Source: Selaginella moellendorffii (lineage: Eukaryota; Streptophyta; Lycopodiopsida; Selaginellales; Selaginellaceae). Taken from it: a stretch of DNA of 64,000 nucleotides. A program made the position numbers and the translations under genes. The stretch spans positions 1,668,820-1,732,819 of the forward strand of contig NW_003314289.1 in the NCBI RefSeq assembly GCF_000143415.4, given 5' to 3'. Each line of letters begins with the position of its first letter. Position 1 is the stretch's first letter. This document shows, one piece after another, positions 32,174 through 44,610 of the stretch. The notes under the pieces were generated by a model that had not been told where the DNA came from, searched no databases, and saw nothing but the letters and a program-made list of their open reading frames with translations.

Positions 32174-33933
32174 ATGGGTTCTTCTTGCGATGGCGGAGGC
32201 GGAGGAGGAGGAGAAGTGAGCTGCTGTAGATCGCCCAAATCGCCCGGCTTGTTCCTCGTGACAGGGATCAAATCCAAGCAGATGCTCGTCTCGCTGCTCG
32301 CGATCGTTTGTGGCCTCCTGCTGCTGCTCAAGAACCCATCCTTGCTCGAATCCGAGCGCTGGCGACCGGGTAAGCGCGTAGCTTTTTACCATGCTTCACA
32401 TTGCCATCCCTGGATCGATCGAGAGCCTTTTTGCTCTCGATCTTCCTTCCAGCGATGGTCCAACTCACCGATCTTGTGGGCTTGTTTGTTTTGCTGGAGC
32501 AGTCATTTTCCAACAGGACCATCACCTGGACCTCGGCAGTGGTACGTACGTTCATGTTCTTCGTTGTCTTCTCTTTAAAACCCTTTTTCTTCTTGTCCTT
32601 CTTCCTCTCCCTCTTTGTATTTTAATGGCGCAGCTTTAAAGAATGACCGAGCCGTTCCCATCGCGGCTTCACACAGCTCACACTCCACGAACTTTGGAAT
32701 CTCCCCATCTATCGACGATGACACCACCAACACAAGTAAGCTCTCAAAGTTATAGAAACTATAAGCGATAACTTTGATCTCGCAGATGGCAGTGGTGATC
32801 GCTGCGATTTCTCGCGTGGGCGATGGGTTTTCGACGAGACAAAGCCGCGCTACACTGGCCACCACTGCCGGGCATGGCTTTCCAAGCCATGGATGTGTAG
32901 ATTGGATCGACATCACAACTTAAGTTACGAGAGCTACCGCTGGCAGCCGCGCGGATGTGACTTGCCAGGCTTTGATTCCACACAGCTCCTCCACAGGTCA
33001 GTACACAATCATTTCCTCCACTTCGCTCGCCCACGGGTACCGCGCGGTACCGCACGCTAGTGCGCATCACATTTTACCGTGCTGTACCGCGCGGTGTGCC
33101 GTGCTAACGGGGCCGTGTCTAGATTGAGGAACAAGACGATAGCGTTCGTGGGCGATTCGCTGGGGCGGCAGCAGTACCAGTCGATGATTTGTATGCTGGT
33201 GGGCGACGCTTCCATGCCCAAGATCACGGACGTTTCGATCGAGTATGGGCTGGTGGCCAAGGGCGAGGGCGCGCAACGATTCGCCGCCACCAACACGACG
33301 GTCCTCTTCCACTGGTCGGCGTCGCTGGGCGATCCGCAGCCCCTCGAGGCCGGGCTATGGGCGCTCCACCTCGATCGAGCGCCGGGGTTTCTCGCCAGGA
33401 ACGCGCAGAGATTGGATGTGGTGATCGTCAACACTGGTCACCACTGGAACCGGGGAAAGATCCGCGCGAACAACTGGGTCCTCCATGTCAATGGCAAGGT
33501 CGCGAATTTGCGAGTGGATGCCGCGAGGAGGATCGCGCTGACGAGCGCGGCGCGGTGGCTGGGCGTGCAGCGGGAGAGGATCCGGGGATTCGTGAGGAGC
33601 TTGTCGCCCAGGCACTTCCGGGGCGGGGACTGGAACTCTGGCGGGCGATGTGATGGGATTCGAGAGATCGAGGAGGAGGAAGAGCTTGGCGGGGATTTGA
33701 TCGCCCAGGAGGCCGTGAGGAGCACGAATGGAGCAGTGACGCTGCTGGAGATTAGCAATCTCTCCAGGACGAGGGGCGAGGCTCACATCTCCTCGGCATT
33801 CGTTGGATCGTCCTCTTCTTCGTCTTCATCCTCTCCCAGGCAGCAGGATTGCTTGCACTGGTGCTTGCCCGGCGTCCCCGATACTTGGAACGAGCTCTTG
33901 TTCGCCCATCTCATCGATGATCGTGCCTCTTGA
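32174..33933 (+). CDS. Trichome birefringence-like (TBL) polysaccharide O-acetyltransferase
   Basis: Golgi type II membrane protein family that O-acetylates cell-wall polysaccharides such as xylan or mannan. It starts MGSSCDGGGGGG; a single membrane anchor follows (MLVSLLAIVCGLLLLL). Small exons give MVQLTDLVGLFVLLEQ and a linker ending TTNTNGSGDRC. The PMR5N/TBL domain begins CDFSRGRWVFDETKPRY, followed by WMCRLDRHHNLSYESYRWQP. The last exon (from about 33120) holds the GDS motif (TIAFVGDSLGRQQYQSMICM) and near the end the DxxH motif (QDCLHWCLPGVPDTWNELL), giving the Ser-His-Asp esterase-like triad. The donor for exon 2 is best placed at gtacgttc (about 32546) to keep frame. The stop at 33931-33933 lies at the edge of a PPR-derived segment. 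Confidence 0.85.
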
Positions 33934-34262
33934 TTCTTTTCACGCTGGGATATCGCAGTTTTCCTCGCAGATGGAATGATCTGTGCCTCTTGAGCTCGCG
34001 GATCCGTGGGGAATCTCTTTTTCCGGATGGGTGTATGGATCTTGCGGCTGCGTGGAAGAGGCCGAGGCCTTTTCTCGTGCCTTTAGAGCGATCACGTTGC
34101 CCGCGTTTGATGCGCTCACGGATTGTTTTTGGAATGCCCAGGAAAAATCAAATGCAACTAACATTGCCCAGTGGAGACGATATTTCTTGGAATTCTGTAG
34201 TTGCTGCAACCGGGTATATGGACCCGGCAAAATCACTCTTTGATTTCTTTGGGAGTTGAGGG
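33934..34262 (+). pseudogene. PPR gene fragment (5' part)
   Basis: Similar to the start of the PPR gene at 28611. Shared blocks are tggaatgatct, then cgcggatcc/cgggatcc, then ggaatctc, then gtatggatcttgcggctgcgtggaagaggcc (against gtatggagcttgcggctgcgtggaggaggcc). Frame shifts break it, and it ends in a repeat-like DPAKSLFDFF. The homology may reach back to the last codons of the TBL gene. Confidence 0.65.
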
Positions 34263-34289
34263 CTTGACGATCACACCAAGCTCCTCTCA

Positions 34290-35465
34290 TCTCATCGTAT
34301 TTGCCGCAATCGAAAGCACACACGAAGAAGATTTGTCTTGTGATTTACGTTCCTGAGAACATTCTCTCAGGAAAGAGGGCATATGCCAAAAGCATGAGAA
34401 AATGCCTGGGCCCTTTGGTTCCATCTGGGGCTCTGGATTGAGAATCAGTGAGAGAACGTGCAATTCTGTAGCTCCGTACTTTTGTTCCATCCCTTGGCTC
34501 AAAATGCTTTTGTTTTTTGCGAAGTGGTGAATCAGGATCCAGCTGAAATTTGGGACGCTCAGATGTGTCGGGTGACGCACAAGTAAAACCAAACTGGCAT
34601 ATCAACCATGCGAGCTTTTCGATCAACCTGGACTGCAAAATGGACTGCAGAAGCGCCCACAGCAACTCAACGCCGTTGAGCAAAACTGTTTGGACAAGAA
34701 CACCATCGTCAATTGCCTTGAGCACTGTGTCCATGTTGAGAACTGGAGTTATGCCATTAGGCCTTGTGCCCTCGTGTCAAAGAGTATATGTCGAGCACAA
34801 GCTCTCTCAGCACTTCTTCATGCTCGTGTATGCACAGAGAACCCTCTGCCTTAGAGAAAACTACGTCCCAGTCAGAACCATACTTCGAGAGCATCGACCT
34901 CCTGTTTTCTTTGCTTACGTCCCACTTAAGAGGTGCTTAGGACCTATAAGCCTCGCCAACGGTGGTAGACCGCACAGACAGAAGATCCACAGCCAAGAGT
35001 CCCTTGCATTGGCGCCGCAGATCAAATCCGATACAGTTGCTGCACCGAAAGCCACAGCCTGGATGCATCGTCCACTAACCATATCACCCGTTTCCCTGCG
35101 TGAAGCAATACGTCTGCCACTCTATTCCACCCGGATGATGGTGCCTTGAGCTCGCCATCACTTCCCTTCACCAATTCATCCAGTAACAGAGCGAAAAACT
35201 CCCGTGCCGTTTCTAGCTCCATCTTGTTTGCGTACTTGACGTGCATATTCTCAAGATTACCAGGTAACCCCTCGTCAGCTCCTGACGAAGTGCTTTGAGC
35301 AAAGTCGTCTTTCCGGATTGCCAAGCTCCTGTCAGCGTAAATTGTTGACAAGATCATCCAGATGAGGCCACGGAACGTAGTAATGTGCCGATAGATACAA
35401 TGCACTTCCAGAAAAGAAATCCTGTCTTTGCGTTCGCGAGCTTCTCCCCCATACGATTTAGCCAA
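34290..35465 (-). pseudogene. P-loop NTPase-family gene fragment, third copy (largest)
   Basis: The minus strand from 35465 reads a 147-codon frame containing ARERKDRISFLEVHCIYRHI and AGKRVIWLVDDASRLWLSVQ, the latter matching the KGKVIWLVTDGED block at 1884-2123 and 10690. Further on, 34734-34600 reads MDTVLKAIDDGVLVQTVLLN and LLQSILQSRLIEKL, matching 48150-48000. The intervening plus-strand text 34745-34935 matches 48340-48545. No complete protein is possible: frames shift between blocks. The intact family member is not in the window. Confidence 0.55.
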
Positions 35466-35509
35466 ACACTTGGGAACCTTTTTATTTTACTAATGTTTTT
35501 CTTTCACCG

Positions 35510-35700
35510 CCTTCGATATCGCAGCTATTGGTTCCGGGAAGCGCGCAGCTTTGCTATGATCTAGTGGCTGCTTGGGAGGAGCATTGCCTTGACCACGGAC
35601 GAGCTGGTTTCTTTTGATATTAAAAGAGGTTTTCTCGTGGAACACTTTACTTGCAACGGTGGGCAAGTTTATCACTGGCAACGATGGTAAAATCTTGCCT
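35510..35700 (+). pseudogene. Short PPR gene fragment
   Basis: The string tcgtggaacactttacttgca at 35636-35656 matches 29060-29080 of the PPR gene, and the following text is a scrambled version. Only a few dozen bases are alignable. Confidence 0.4.
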
Positions 35701-36479
35701 CAAGCTCCCAAAGTAGTGCAGCCCATCGGCTAGGAGACATGAACGAGCCAAGCGTGATCAAGTTACCTTTGCGATGCAATTCTGGCCGATAGTGTCAGGC
35801 AAACTCGAAAACATAATAGCAGCTGATGGGTCGCTTGTATTCATGCTGCATAAGCTCCTCAAACCACTGGTGTGCTTCCACAAAATGAAGCAGCCCAATG
35901 TAATTTGCTTCAACTGTAAAAGCCAAAACTCACATTATTCATTTAGATTAATCTCATATTTATACTTAATAAATATGTTATAATTTCTAAACTTTTTAAG
36001 CACCTCTTAATATATTCTAGTTTATTCTAGATTGGATTTGTGGCCATAAATAATCATAATCATATAAACTAAGTTTCCATACTGTTATTTCTTTGATCTA
36101 ATGTATCAAAATAGTTTTTATGGAAATTAAATCAATTAAAAAAATAAATTTAGGTTTGAAAAAAATAAAAATTTGTATATATTATGCATGCTAGTGTAAT
36201 CTTGTAAAAGTGAGAATTAAAAAACATCTATAAAATCATCACATCATTTAATAGATGATCTTTAATGCAAAAGCAAATATTCTCATTAAGCTTCACCATA
36301 AACAAGGCCCAAGGACTTTGAGATTTATAGATAACACATTTTTCTAACATTTTATAGACATTTGGTCATAAAATCTTAATCTCATTAGATGATGTGCTGC
36401 AATTTTAACCCTAGATAACAAATCAAGATTGAGGAGATTAGTATACTTTTACTTAAATTAGTCAATTTTCACATTAGAA
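35701..36479. other. AT-rich non-coding stretch
   Basis: No gene is seen; the longest frames are short and without family features. Confidence 0.5.
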
Positions 36480-37560
36480 AGACTATCTAAAGGATTTGGA
36501 GAGGGAATAGAACATGAAGGAAACACAATTAAAAAGATAAAAGCAATGGAAGTAAAGGTAAAAACAAAAAGATGAAACCTCAAAATTATATTTAGCATTT
36601 TTGTGCTATAATGAATCCATACCAAAGATAAAGTTAAAAATTTGACTTGGCACTATTCACGAGGAGTGGATCTCATGCTCGAGATCATCTACATACATAA
36701 CTAAGTTTGCTCATTCTATGTATAGCTGTTGCTATAATATAGATTAACTTTACCACAAAAATTAAGATTGAAAAATAACCACTAAATGAACTTCTTGTGA
36801 ATATGACTATTAGTATCAAAAGTTATTTGTTGGCAAAAAAATTTCAGATATTCATTTTTTACTACTGTAATAGTAGGAGGCTGGTATTTCTCAACCCTTT
36901 ATTAATCTTTAATTAAACTAGTTGAGAAATTGGTCATCCTCTATACATTTGGACCAAATAAACATAATATAAGAACTCTTATATGTTTTTTATTGTACTC
37001 GGATTGGGATGAGAAACTCATATATTGGTTTGTATTTACTACTGTTGGAAACCTTTATAATAATAAGCCTAGTTCCTCTATAGCTTACTATGTTTATTAG
37101 ACATTCTCACTATGTGTTAATCTTGTTTTGGTCTTAATAGCTATTTATGAAATTTACAAGTTAAAACTTATAGAATATAGAGAATATCCTAAATATAATG
37201 GTGGTATTTCCTCATAATCTAACACCATTCTATATAGCATGTTTATCTTTGTTTCATATTTGGCTTAAGTTTAAGCTTAAACTCTATACCATGCTAGCTG
37301 ATGAAGTACTCAAATCCTTGCATTAAGCCACTAGTATGTTAAAATAATGCTAAACACTATTTAGCTCTGTTTAAAGCTACCTTTTATCTCCACCTAAAAT
37401 ACAGAAATGTGTATATTTAATTAGCCTAAGAACACTGGTTTATATATAGAAACAAGTGGCCCAAATTAAAATCAATCTAATGGATATCAAAATCTTACTG
37501 TGCTAATATTAGTATACTGCATTGTGCAATTCTACATATCATCCTCCTTAACCCAGCATT
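36480..37560 (-). mobile_element. Strongly decayed relative of the gypsy element at 40204-44610
   Basis: The block 36480-36765 (aatccataccaaagat...acttggcacta, ctcgagatcat, gctgttgc) aligns with 42690-43020 in the protease region of the gypsy element. The block about 37405-37535 (caagtggcccaaatt, tgctaatattagtatact) aligns with its LTR. Order and spacing match the right-hand half of the element, so this is an older copy. Confidence 0.55.
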
Positions 37561-40203
37561 TATTCTACTTTTAGTAAGAATGGATTGAAGGGAAGATTAA
37601 AAGATTTAGCATCTACTTTTACACTTATAATATGACCTTTCTCAAATGTGGCAAAGAATCAAGGTGATCCATGGGAACCCCACACTATTTCTAGCCATCA
37701 ATGCCTTGTCTTAGAATGTATTAAGCAAGATAATAATTGGCAAAGATGTTCCACATGAGTTATGATAGCATTACACTTGAGGCACATTATTGATTTGGGA
37801 TCTAACATAGATGATCTTGGGTTACTTGATAAAAAAATATTCTAAATAGAAACACCAATGCTAAAATGTTATTACTATCACTTAGTGACTTATGTTGTAT
37901 TATTAATTAAAATTTAAATAATAATATTTAACATATTAATATTATTTATTTCTAAGATTTAAAAAAACTAAATATTATTTTAAGTGTAACAATTTTTAAA
38001 AAATTATATCTGTAAATAATTAACTCAATTACACTTATAAAAGACTCATCTTCAATGTTACTGAATTAACTTGAATGAATATATAAAATCTCAAAATCTT
38101 TTGAATAGAATAAACACTTATTTTCTGGACTTCAATGCATTGTCATAAATGCCATACCTTATAACTTCTAGAACTTCTGAAGACTTCATGAACCTTATAA
38201 AAGGGTCATATTGCTTATATATGAGTAGAGGTATGGACATTATGGATGGAATAGACATATTAAATCTAGACAAAGACATGAAGACTATTATTCCTTCTAA
38301 CTTCATAAAGTTTACGATTTGAAGGATTTAATGAAGGGGCAGATTATTTTAGGAGCAAAATAAGCTTTCCTCATTATTAGTATTTTGCCATCTTACTTTT
38401 GCTCTACTTTAGCAATTTCCTTTTCTATATCACTAGTGGCATAATCATCTCTTGAGCTCAAGTCTACTATCCTATTATATGCATCCCTACAAGTTATATA
38501 AATTAGAGATTTCTCATGTATCCCAAAAGCAAACTCTTGTATCAGTAGTTGTAAGGACATATTTTCCTTAATAGCCATATACAATCTACATTTGATGATC
38601 TCATATAACCATCCTTTCATAAATATCTTTTCAATCCCTCTAACATTTTTTATTGTTATGACAAAAACATAAAAAAAACATTGATGACACAATGATAGAG
38701 GGATTGGCCCATGAATATCCTAAATAGGTATATATTAAAATTTTGATATAACATTCTTATTTATTTGTAAATATTTGAATGTCAAGTGGCATTAATTTCT
38801 CAATTTATCATTTTGTATAGCTTTCTTATTTGGCTATAACATTCAATCCAATTCCTTCTTACAAGTTGTAACACTAATAATGGCTATACATTTAATCTTT
38901 CTCTATAATGCAATAGAGTAGTTATAATCCAAATATTTATAATGTTTGTAGTGGTGATATTAGCATACTATAAACAACCAAAAGAACAACTTGAAAGAGC
39001 ATCCATTAGAGATTAAATATAAAAGGAAAGAGCCCATAAGTAAAAGTGCAACCTTTTTTTCTATTAGTTAAAGGTCTTGGGATATTTAGAGTTAATTGTA
39101 ATTGGATTTAAGTAGTTATGGGCTTTCTGAAATTTAGGAGTTTACATTTGGTATCAAATAATACTTAGATTTTTTTTAATAATCCATCACCCCTTCTTGA
39201 TTGCTATAAATTGCTATGAATACCTTTTGAATTTGTTTGTAGAATGGAGTCTGGGGCTAGCATAATTATAAATTTTAGGAAAATACTAGTGGATATATAT
39301 ATTAAATTTCATAGTATAGAATACTATTACGATATTTTATTCAATATTATAATAGCAAGCTCATATTTAGTTACATAGCTGCTTATATAGATGAAACTGT
39401 CACAATAGGGTATTTTGCATAAATGATTTAAAATTTATTTGGGTTTTTCTTTCCAAAATTATAATTTAATTTAGTCTTTAATCTCTCAACTCAACATTTT
39501 CTATCTTTTTGTGGTTTTGACCAAAATTAATTTCTTCAAAAAGCTTCTCTCTATCTATCATCAAAATTGATTTCTTGATTGATAGAATTAAAATAAACCA
39601 AAATAAAAAAGAATTTGTCTTAAAATATCTTTTAAAAAAATTAATAGTACAACAATAATTTATCTTTTACATTTTTATTGTTTGTTTCTGACATATGTAT
39701 ATATCTATATAAAATGTATCAATAAGTTTTGTATAATTTTATGGTTTTTGATTTATTATTAATCTAGAACCAATAAGTCTATTATAAAGATAATTTTATG
39801 TTAAAGTGGTTTATAGATATGATAAAAAAGAAGAAAGTAAAATTACAATAAATCTGTCTCATAATATTTAAGATATTTATTTTTGATTATTTATAAAAAG
39901 ATTTGATAATGGTGACATGTATTTTCAGAATAAAATCTAATAAAAAATTTATATATGAATAAAAATGAGTTAAATTTAAGATATAAACTTTGAAAACTTT
40001 TATTATTTTAAAGACTTTAATGTAATTTTGTAGCATACATCTACACATGTATGATAGTTTTTAAATTAGAAGCTATTTAATGTTTTCATAGTACTTAAAA
40101 TTAATATATATAATTTGACCACTCCATAAAATCATAGTTGGATTTTAAACCTTTATAAATTAAAAACTTTAGTTTACTTTAAATTTAAAATATTTGTTGT
40201 TGT
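37561..40203. other. AT-rich transposon-derived region without intact genes
   Basis: The minus frame 38692-38393 (99 codons; GWLYEIIKCRLYMAIKENMS, then SLIYITCRDAYNRIVDLSS) looks like real former coding sequence, possibly from a transposable element, but I do not recognise it. About 39000-39155 looks like an LTR end followed by tggtatca. The rest is AT-rich with no recognised content. Confidence 0.45.
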
Positions 40204-40374
40204 GAGTGCTTGGAAAATGGAAAGGGAATATAGAAAATGTGCATATCAATTAGCCCAAAAACCGTAGCTAATATACAGGAGTGAGTGGTCCAGATTGAAA
40301 CCAATTTGATGGCTACCAAAATCCCACTACGCTAATATTAGTATACAGCATCGTAGCCATACACTTGGCCCTCA
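40204..40374 (-). repeat. Left (3') LTR of Ty3/gypsy element
   Basis: A ~170 bp repeat beginning tgtgagtgcttgg and ending ggccctcaca on plus. It matches 44433-44610. On the element's own (minus) strand it begins TGTGAGGG and ends CTCACA. Just inside it, at 40375-40395, the minus strand has a polypurine tract (aagaggagggga). Confidence 0.8.
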
Positions 40375-42444
40375 CATCATCCCCTCCTCTTGGAATAATG
40401 GAAGACCATCAGGGTTCTCTTGTAGATGGGCTAGGATCTGGTGGAACGTCAGGAGGAGGCATCGACGGATCTGTAGGTGGTATTAAGTGCTCTTGATCCC
40501 TTTGTATGAAGCATTTTAACCGTTGCACATGCACAATCTCTGGAGGATCGGCCTACTGGACGTCATGCCAAACCTCATAAACTTGTGGTCCAACTTGCTG
40601 CAACACTTAATACGATCCTTTCCACTGCGCAAGGAGCCCCTTAGATAAACGACGTACAGTAAGATGGGGAAAACAAACTAACACCAAATCATCCACTTTG
40701 TACTCCGCAGGTGGACGATGATGGGAGTTATACTGCCGTTGTTGTCCCACTTATACACGGCCTAAGTGTTCGGCAGACTTCGCTCGGACAAGTGGAAGGA
40801 TGGTCATCAAATGCTGATCCCACGACCTAGCATCAGTAGCTCGTGGCAATCGCGAAGGTAAACCTAGCTCCGTTGGTAATATTGGATCATGACCATATAG
40901 GAGTTTATATGGTGAAGCATCAACAGAACTCTACACCCTTGTGACATATGCATACCGAAGAGATGGCAAATAACCATCCCAATCCGAATGCTGAAAGTTC
41001 ACATACTTCGCAATCATCCCCTTGAATGTCCGAACGAGCGGTTCCACCAGACCGTCTAATTGTGGATGATAAGCACTCATGAAAGTGTGGCGTATCCCCA
41101 ACCGAGACGTCAAAACATGAAATGCCTCAGCCATAAATGCAGGACCATTATCTGAAAGAATCTGCTCTGGACAAGAATGCTGGAACACCACTCAATTGAG
41201 GAGGAAGTATTTAACAGTAGTTGCAGAAGCACTAGCAAGAGCACCAACTTCCACCCAACGAGTCAAGTAGTCAGAAGCAACAATAACATCATTGCTAGTA
41301 GTCGACCGTGGAAAAGGTCCCATAAGATCAAATGCCACCAACTCAAATGAACGGGAAACTAAAATTGACTCTAACCATCCTTCCACAGCCTGAGGGAGAG
41401 TATTACGAGCTTGGCACCAAACACAGCTATGCACATACCAGATAATATCACGTCACATCTCCGGCCAATAGAAAGACCTATGTAGCTTCTTGGTTACATG
41501 ACGATGTCCCATATGCCCATCTAGAATAGGAGAATCATGGTAGGTATGGAGAAAACGCGGAATAAAGATAAAAGGCACCACTAGTCGTAAATGATCATTA
41601 GGATCCATCCCCACAAAATAAAGAAGGCCGTCTTCAAGGCGATATTGAGAATGTAAATGCTGGAAAGGCAAGTCATCAGCAAGTGATACAAAATTCTCAA
41701 ACCCATCTCGAAGCCTTTGAATCCACAACTCAATCTTTTGAGCCTCGCGAACCTCATCAAGAGAAGGTAGATCTTGCTCTGCACCTTGTAGACACTGAAC
41801 ATCAAATACAACAACTGCCGGCGGTACAGAATCCTCGTCTAGAAAATCCACAGAGGCTGAAATAACAGGCTCATCAGAAACATGAGAAGAGAATGAAGAA
41901 GGAAGAGGAGCTCGAGAAAGGGCATCAACATCAGCCAAAGAACTCCCTAGGTAATGAACAACATCAAAATCATATATTTGAAGCTTTAAAGCCCATCAAG
42001 CAGTACGATCAACCAAGTTTTTCCGCTTCAATAATGAAGTAACAACAGCATGATCACCTTCAAGTAATGTCTGAGAACCGTGTAGATATGCATGAAATTT
42101 CTCAAAACCCCAAACTGCTACTAAACACTCCTTCTCTGTTATGGAGTAGTTCATTTCGGCTGGTTGTAATGTACGGCTTATATATGGCACACTCAAGCTC
42201 TCTTGCATCAACACACCTCCAAGACCAATGTCAGAAGCATCCACGCACAAAATAAAAGGTCGAGTGTAGTCAGGATATGCCAAAACTGGAGGAGTCATCA
42301 ATAGCTCTTTGAGATCCACAAATGCCCACTCACAATCTGGAGACCAGATGAAAGATGATGTTGATGACTTCAGCAATGCTCGCAACGGTGCAGTGCGATC
42401 AGAAAGATGATCCACAAAACAACCGAGATACTGCACCTTGCCCA

Positions 42445-42550
42445 ATAAGCGCTGCACATCATTCACACACTTCGGAGTAGGGAACTTTAGAACAGCCATA
42501 AGCGCTGCACATCATTCACACACTTTGGAGTAGGGAACTTTAGAACAGCC
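42445..42550. repeat. 53 bp tandem duplication inside the gypsy element
   Basis: The unit starting ataagcgctgcacatcatt at 42445 is repeated from 42498 with one difference (cacttcgg against cactttgg). Since 53 is not a multiple of three, it breaks the pol frame at the end of the RT thumb. Confidence 0.9.
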
Positions 42551-44432
42551 ATAAATTTGTCAGGATCAACTTGCAAACCCTCACGAAAAATACGATACCC
42601 AAGATAAATTGTGTCCTTGGACCCAAATATGCACTTCGACCGCTTCAGCTTTAGAATACTCCTTCATGAGCCAGTCAACCATTGCAACACAAAGATTTTG
42701 GAGGGATCTAAAAAGGGAAGAGCAAAACAAGATGGAAACATAGGAGGAAATAGTGGAGAAAAAAAAGTAATAGAAGCAAAGGTAGAAGTAGAGGGACGAA
42801 GAGGGATGGAAATAAGAAGAATGGATGAAACATAAAGAAGGGGGAAAAGCTTTAAAGTCACACTTGGCATGATTGTGCTACAACTAATCCATACCAAGGA
42901 TGAGGTCAAAAGCTTGACTTGGCACTACCCGCAATAACTGCAACTAAAGTTCGAGATCACCCATACGCACAACTAGGTCCGCCTCATCCCGTACACATGC
43001 ATGTGTACGGCTGTTGCCATAAAGAATGAAAACTAGTTCCGCCTCACGATACAAGTGTAGACGGCAACGTGTAGCAACAGGTTGAGCAATAGAAGATAAA
43101 CTCAAACTTATATCAACCAACACAGATAGAATAATAGGAGACCTTTTGTTATAAAAACGAGTTTGCAAAGTAAACACTGGATGAACTGGTGTCGAGTGAA
43201 CCCCTTGATGATACTCCCGAAAGAAAGATGGAAGGTTCACTGACTTATTCGAGCAAGGTCCCTCCGTTACTCGCGCGACTCTTTGTTTCCCGGATGCATC
43301 TTGGTGTCCAAACCTTCCACTGCAACATCACCAACAGGACGTTGCTAATGCCAAGGTCTCCACCCAGGAAATGGAGGTTGCCAATCCGGAAAACGCTGAC
43401 AATGCCGATAAGTATGACTAACTTCGTCACACGCCCAACAACGAACATCACGGCCATGACCACGTTCTTGCCCTTGTCCTTGGACTCGAGCAGCAGTAGC
43501 ATCAACCTCCATTGGAACAAGACCATCACCTATAGGAAGAGGAGTTGAAGGACGTGTAGTGAGAAGTTGAAGAGGCGATGTCTCATAACATTGTGCCAAG
43601 CAAAGAGCATTGTCAAGGGTGGCAGGAGCAAGTGCATGCACAAGTCCGACAAGATCTTGACAAAGTGCTGGCCACAACATTCCTAGCTTGATCTGCTCCA
43701 ACATATTTGGCTCCACACGAAGTAAAAGACTTCGGAAACGAACACCAAATTGCATCACCGACTTAGATGGCCCTTAGCGAAGATGATGCAATTGTTGAAA
43801 AGCATCATCACAGTTATTGGCATGTCAGAAGGCGCGTTTGAAGACATTCGGAAGAACACTCCAATCCCCGCAAGTGGCTGTGCCCAAACCGTTATACCAT
43901 TGCAATGCTGTCCGTTGGAGACACGTGGGAAACTCATGCAAACGTCGAGCATCATCCCAAAAATGATATGCAGTAATCACCATGAAGTGATCGAACCAAT
44001 AGTACACATCATCCCTAGGATTCCCACGAAAGAACTCCAGCCAAACGCGAAGATTGGCACCAAAAGCAAGAGGAGTTGTACCATATGCCGTGAACGCTGC
44101 CATCAACTGAGTTTGGTTGTTTAATTGCAAGCACATAGCATTAAGCAATTGTACCAACTACTGGCCCAGAGTCAAAGGAGGAGATTGCTTATCTGCCATG
44201 GAGACAAATGAAAAAGAAAGAGCAAAAGAAGAGAAATGACAAAAAGCTAGAAGGAAATGGTAGATCTAGACAATGCAAAAATCTAAATCTAAACTAAAAT
44301 CTTGAAAGGAAAGAACTAAAGAAAAGAAATGGAAAATGCTAGATCTAGACAATGCAAAAGCTAGATCTAAACCAAAATCCTAAATCCAAGCACTTATCAG
44401 GGACAATCAAAGGTGCCCCTCACCTCCACCAA

Positions 44433-44610
44433 TGTGAGTGCTTGGAAAATAGAAAGGAAATATAGAAAATATATATATCAATTAACCCAAAAACCCTAGC
44501 TTATATACAGGATTGAGTGGTCTAGATTGAAACCAATCCAACAGCTACCAAAATCCCATTACGCTAATATTAGTATATGGTATCTTAGCTATACACTTAG
44601 CCCTCATATT
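44433..44610 (-). repeat. Right (5') LTR of Ty3/gypsy element
   Basis: Matches 40204-40374 with many substitutions (roughly one in seven or eight by eye), so the insertion is old. Flanks give no clear target-site duplication. Confidence 0.75.

Larger units (their letters stand above)
40204..44610 (-). mobile_element. Non-autonomous Ty3/gypsy LTR retrotransposon with short LTRs
   Basis: Read on minus: LTR 44610-44433, then gag (44157-43825, WLEFFRGNPRDDVYYWFDHF), a zinc-knuckle segment (CWACDEVSHTYRHCQRF, about 43410), protease-end text (FDLILGMD, near 42920), RNase H (FIWSPDCEWAFVDLKELLMT, 42380; ILCVDASDIGLGGVLMQESL, 42240), and integrase (MHSCVWCQARNTL, 41430; ILSDNGPAFMAEAFHVL, 41160; YHPQLDGLVEPLVRTFKGMI, 41060), ending in a polypurine tract and LTR. 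Order is gag-PR-RT-RH-IN, typical of gypsy. Most of RT, including the catalytic YxDD, is missing between about 42900 and 42560. Frames are broken at several points, so it cannot move by itself. Confidence 0.85.
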
